32,970 bases of DNA from an uncultured Agathobaculum sp. GTDB lineage: Bacteria > Bacillota > Clostridia > Oscillospirales > Butyricicoccaceae. Positions within the stretch are counted from its first letter, which is position 1, and every line of letters starts with the position of its first letter. The notes under the pieces are model-generated. The model made no database searches, was not told the origin of the DNA, and saw nothing but the letters and a program-made list of their open reading frames with translations. Below are positions 31,557 to 32,970 of this stretch, in pieces. The position numbers and the translations under genes are program-made. The stretch covers positions 1 to 32,970 of the forward strand of contig CALWUJ010000021.1 of NCBI GenBank assembly GCA_944384725.1, read 5' to 3'.

Positions 31557-32970
31557 ATTCTTGCCTTGATGAAGTGACTTTGGATACTTCCAGGGCTCCA
31601 ATGCCCTTATAGTAGATGTCAATTTCCTGGGTGCGGTTCTTGCCCTTCGGATCGCTGGCAGCATGGACAACAATCTTCTCGACAAACTCATGCAAGATAC
31701 ATGGGGTCAATTCGGGAATTTCCGTATACCGTTCTACAACGGAGAGAAACCTTTCCACATTGGCGCTTTTTTGTTCCTCTGCCTCGATTTCATCCCGGAG
31801 GGCAATCGCTACATCTTGAAGCTGATGCTGCTCTTTCTCATAGTCGGTAGAGAGCTTTTGAAAACGCTCGTCAGAAAGTTTTCCCGAAATGGTATCCTCA
31901 TAGAGCCGTTTGAAAATGGTGTCCAGCTCTGCGATCCGCTTTTCGGCATCGGCCAATGTTTTCTTCCGCTTTGCCAAACCTCGGTTACGTTGGCGCATAT
32001 CCGCATCCATAACCATCTTCACAAAATCGTCTTTGCTCTGTGATGCAAAGGAAACGATCTCACGCAGATTTTGCAGAACCAATTCCTCCAGGATAACAGT
32101 TCGGATGGAATGTGTCTGCCCGCATATGTCACGGCTTTTCCGATAGCCCGAACACAGGTAATATTCCTGATCGCGCCGGAAATTGGTTGCTCTGCATTGA
32201 TACATGATGGAGCCGCAGTCGGCGCAGAACATCATGCCGGAGAACATCCCCATTTCTCCCATCTTTGTTGGTCGGCGCCGCGTCTGCCTTGCAAGCCTTG
32301 CTGCATCGGCAATCGCCTCCGTCCAGATGGCTTCATGGGTATTCTCAAAAATCTTCCACTCGGTTTCTGGATTGAGAAGGGTCTTTTTGCTCTTGTAGGA
32401 TTTTTTGCGGGTTTTGAAATTAACTGTGTGCCCCAGGTATTCACGCCAGCGGTCCATGATGTCGGCAATCGTAGAAGAATCCCAGGCATAAGGAGAACCT
32501 TTCTTTGTGACATTGGTCGTCCTGCCTTTACTCTCATAGTAAGCAGCCGGAGTAAGGATTTTTCTTTCCGTCAGCTTTCTTGCGATCTGCGAGGGTCCCA
32601 ATCCGTCCATGATATAAAGACCGATTTCATAAACCACCTGGGCCGCTTCTTCATCCTTCACCCATTGCTTTTTATCATCAGACGATTTCATGTATCCATA
32701 CGGAGGCATGGTAGCCAAATGCTCCCCCGCATTGCCTTTCACTTTCATAACGGCACGGATTTTTTTGCTGGTGTCTTTGGCGTACCATTCATTGATGATA
32801 TTGCGGAAGGGCGTAAACTCGTTGTCGCCCTGGGTACTGTCTACACCATCATTCACCGCAATAAAGTGAATATCATGTTCGGGAAACATGATCTCCGTAT
32901 ACATGCCGACTTGCAGATAATCACGTCCGAAACGTGACATATCCTTGATGATGACCCTCTTGACAAGGCC
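31555..32970 (-). CDS. Large serine recombinase, N-terminus beyond window
   Basis: The frame runs off the right edge; about 471 residues are visible. The visible start holds VIIKDMSRFGRDYLQVG, the second half of the resolvase catalytic domain, so the nucleophile serine lies outside. Then come the recombinase domain (MPPYGYMKSSDD onward), a zinc ribbon (FCADCGSIMYQC, with CSGYRKSRDIC), and a long coiled coil rich in Lys, Arg and Glu (about 300-430). It should act as an integrase for another element. It is less GC-rich than the neighbouring core genes. The ATG at 32940 is internal and not the real start. Confidence 0.92.
   Translation of the reverse strand, partial: GLVKRVIIKDMSRFGRDYLQVGMYTEIMFPEHDIHFIAVNDGVDSTQGDNEFTPFRNIINEWYAKDTSKKIRAVMKVKGNAGEHLATMPPYGYMKSSDDKKQWVKDEEAAQVVYEIGLYIMDGLGPSQIARKLTERKILTPAAYYESKGRTTNVTKKGSPYAWDSSTIADIMDRWREYLGHTVNFKTRKKSYKSKKTLLNPETEWKIFENTHEAIWTEAIADAARLARQTRRRPTKMGEMGMFSGMMFCADCGSIMYQCRATNFRRDQEYYLCSGYRKSRDICGQTHSIRTVILEELVLQNLREIVSFASQSKDDFVKMVMDADMRQRNRGLAKRKKTLADAEKRIAELDTIFKRLYEDTISGKLSDERFQKLSTDYEKEQHQLQDVAIALRDEIEAEEQKSANVERFLSVVERYTEIPELTPCILHEFVEKIVVHAASDPKGKNRTQEIDIYYKGIGALEVSKVTSSRQE
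31555..32970. mobile_element. Edge of a second mobile element
   Basis: The recombinase at the window's right edge, next to core genes and separated by only 86 bases from the copper operon, marks the end of another integrated element. The attachment site should lie near 31470-31560 but cannot be identified without the other end. Confidence 0.5.

Noticed and set aside
1-32970. CRISPR array, tRNA or rRNA genes
   Set aside because: No regularly spaced direct repeats and no cloverleaf or rRNA-like stretches were noticed on reading either strand.

Overview
The window looks like a Clostridia chromosome (Firmicutes, probably Oscillospirales such as the Butyricicoccus/Ruminococcus side; this placement is inference). 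The evidence is a SAM-I riboswitch in front of metK, an SLH-anchored polysaccharide deacetylase, a two-domain 2-hydroxyacyl-CoA dehydratase activase, CsoR-type copper control, strong AGGAGG ribosome binding sites, and two large clostridial-type serine recombinases. No tRNA, rRNA or CRISPR array was seen.

Region A (1 to about 11,375) is accessory DNA, probably the right part of an integrated mobile element whose left end lies outside the window. In order it carries: the end of an amidoligase gene and an overlapping class II glutamine amidotransferase; a small frameshifted ORF and a hairpin-rich spacer; an MntA/HepT (nucleotidyltransferase/HEPN) toxin-antitoxin pair with its own promoter and terminator; a small serine resolvase; a strikingly AT-rich, unrecognised 701-residue gene on the opposite strand; a translationally coupled pair made of an unrecognised 533-residue protein and a DinG/XPD-like helicase with a four-cysteine cluster; a 38-residue ORF; and a large serine recombinase that ends the region. 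The helicase pair and the AT-rich gene are the best candidates for an undescribed (possibly defence) system.

Region B (about 11,395 to 31,470) is ordinary chromosome. Minus-strand genes come first: polysaccharide deacetylase, an apt plus purine-permease operon, a YibE/F-like membrane protein, a secreted metallophosphatase, feoA with a truncated feoB, and the two-gene activase operon preceded by a structured leader. Plus-strand genes follow: metK behind its S-box, a hexapeptide acetyltransferase, an aldose-1-epimerase-like gene, and a copper operon (copA with a C-terminal CopZ-like domain, csoR, and a cysteine-rich pentapeptide-repeat gene, all overlapping).

Region C (31,555 to the right edge) is the 3' part of a second large serine recombinase on the minus strand, the start of another mobile element. 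The two recombinases point toward each other across about 20 kb of core genes.
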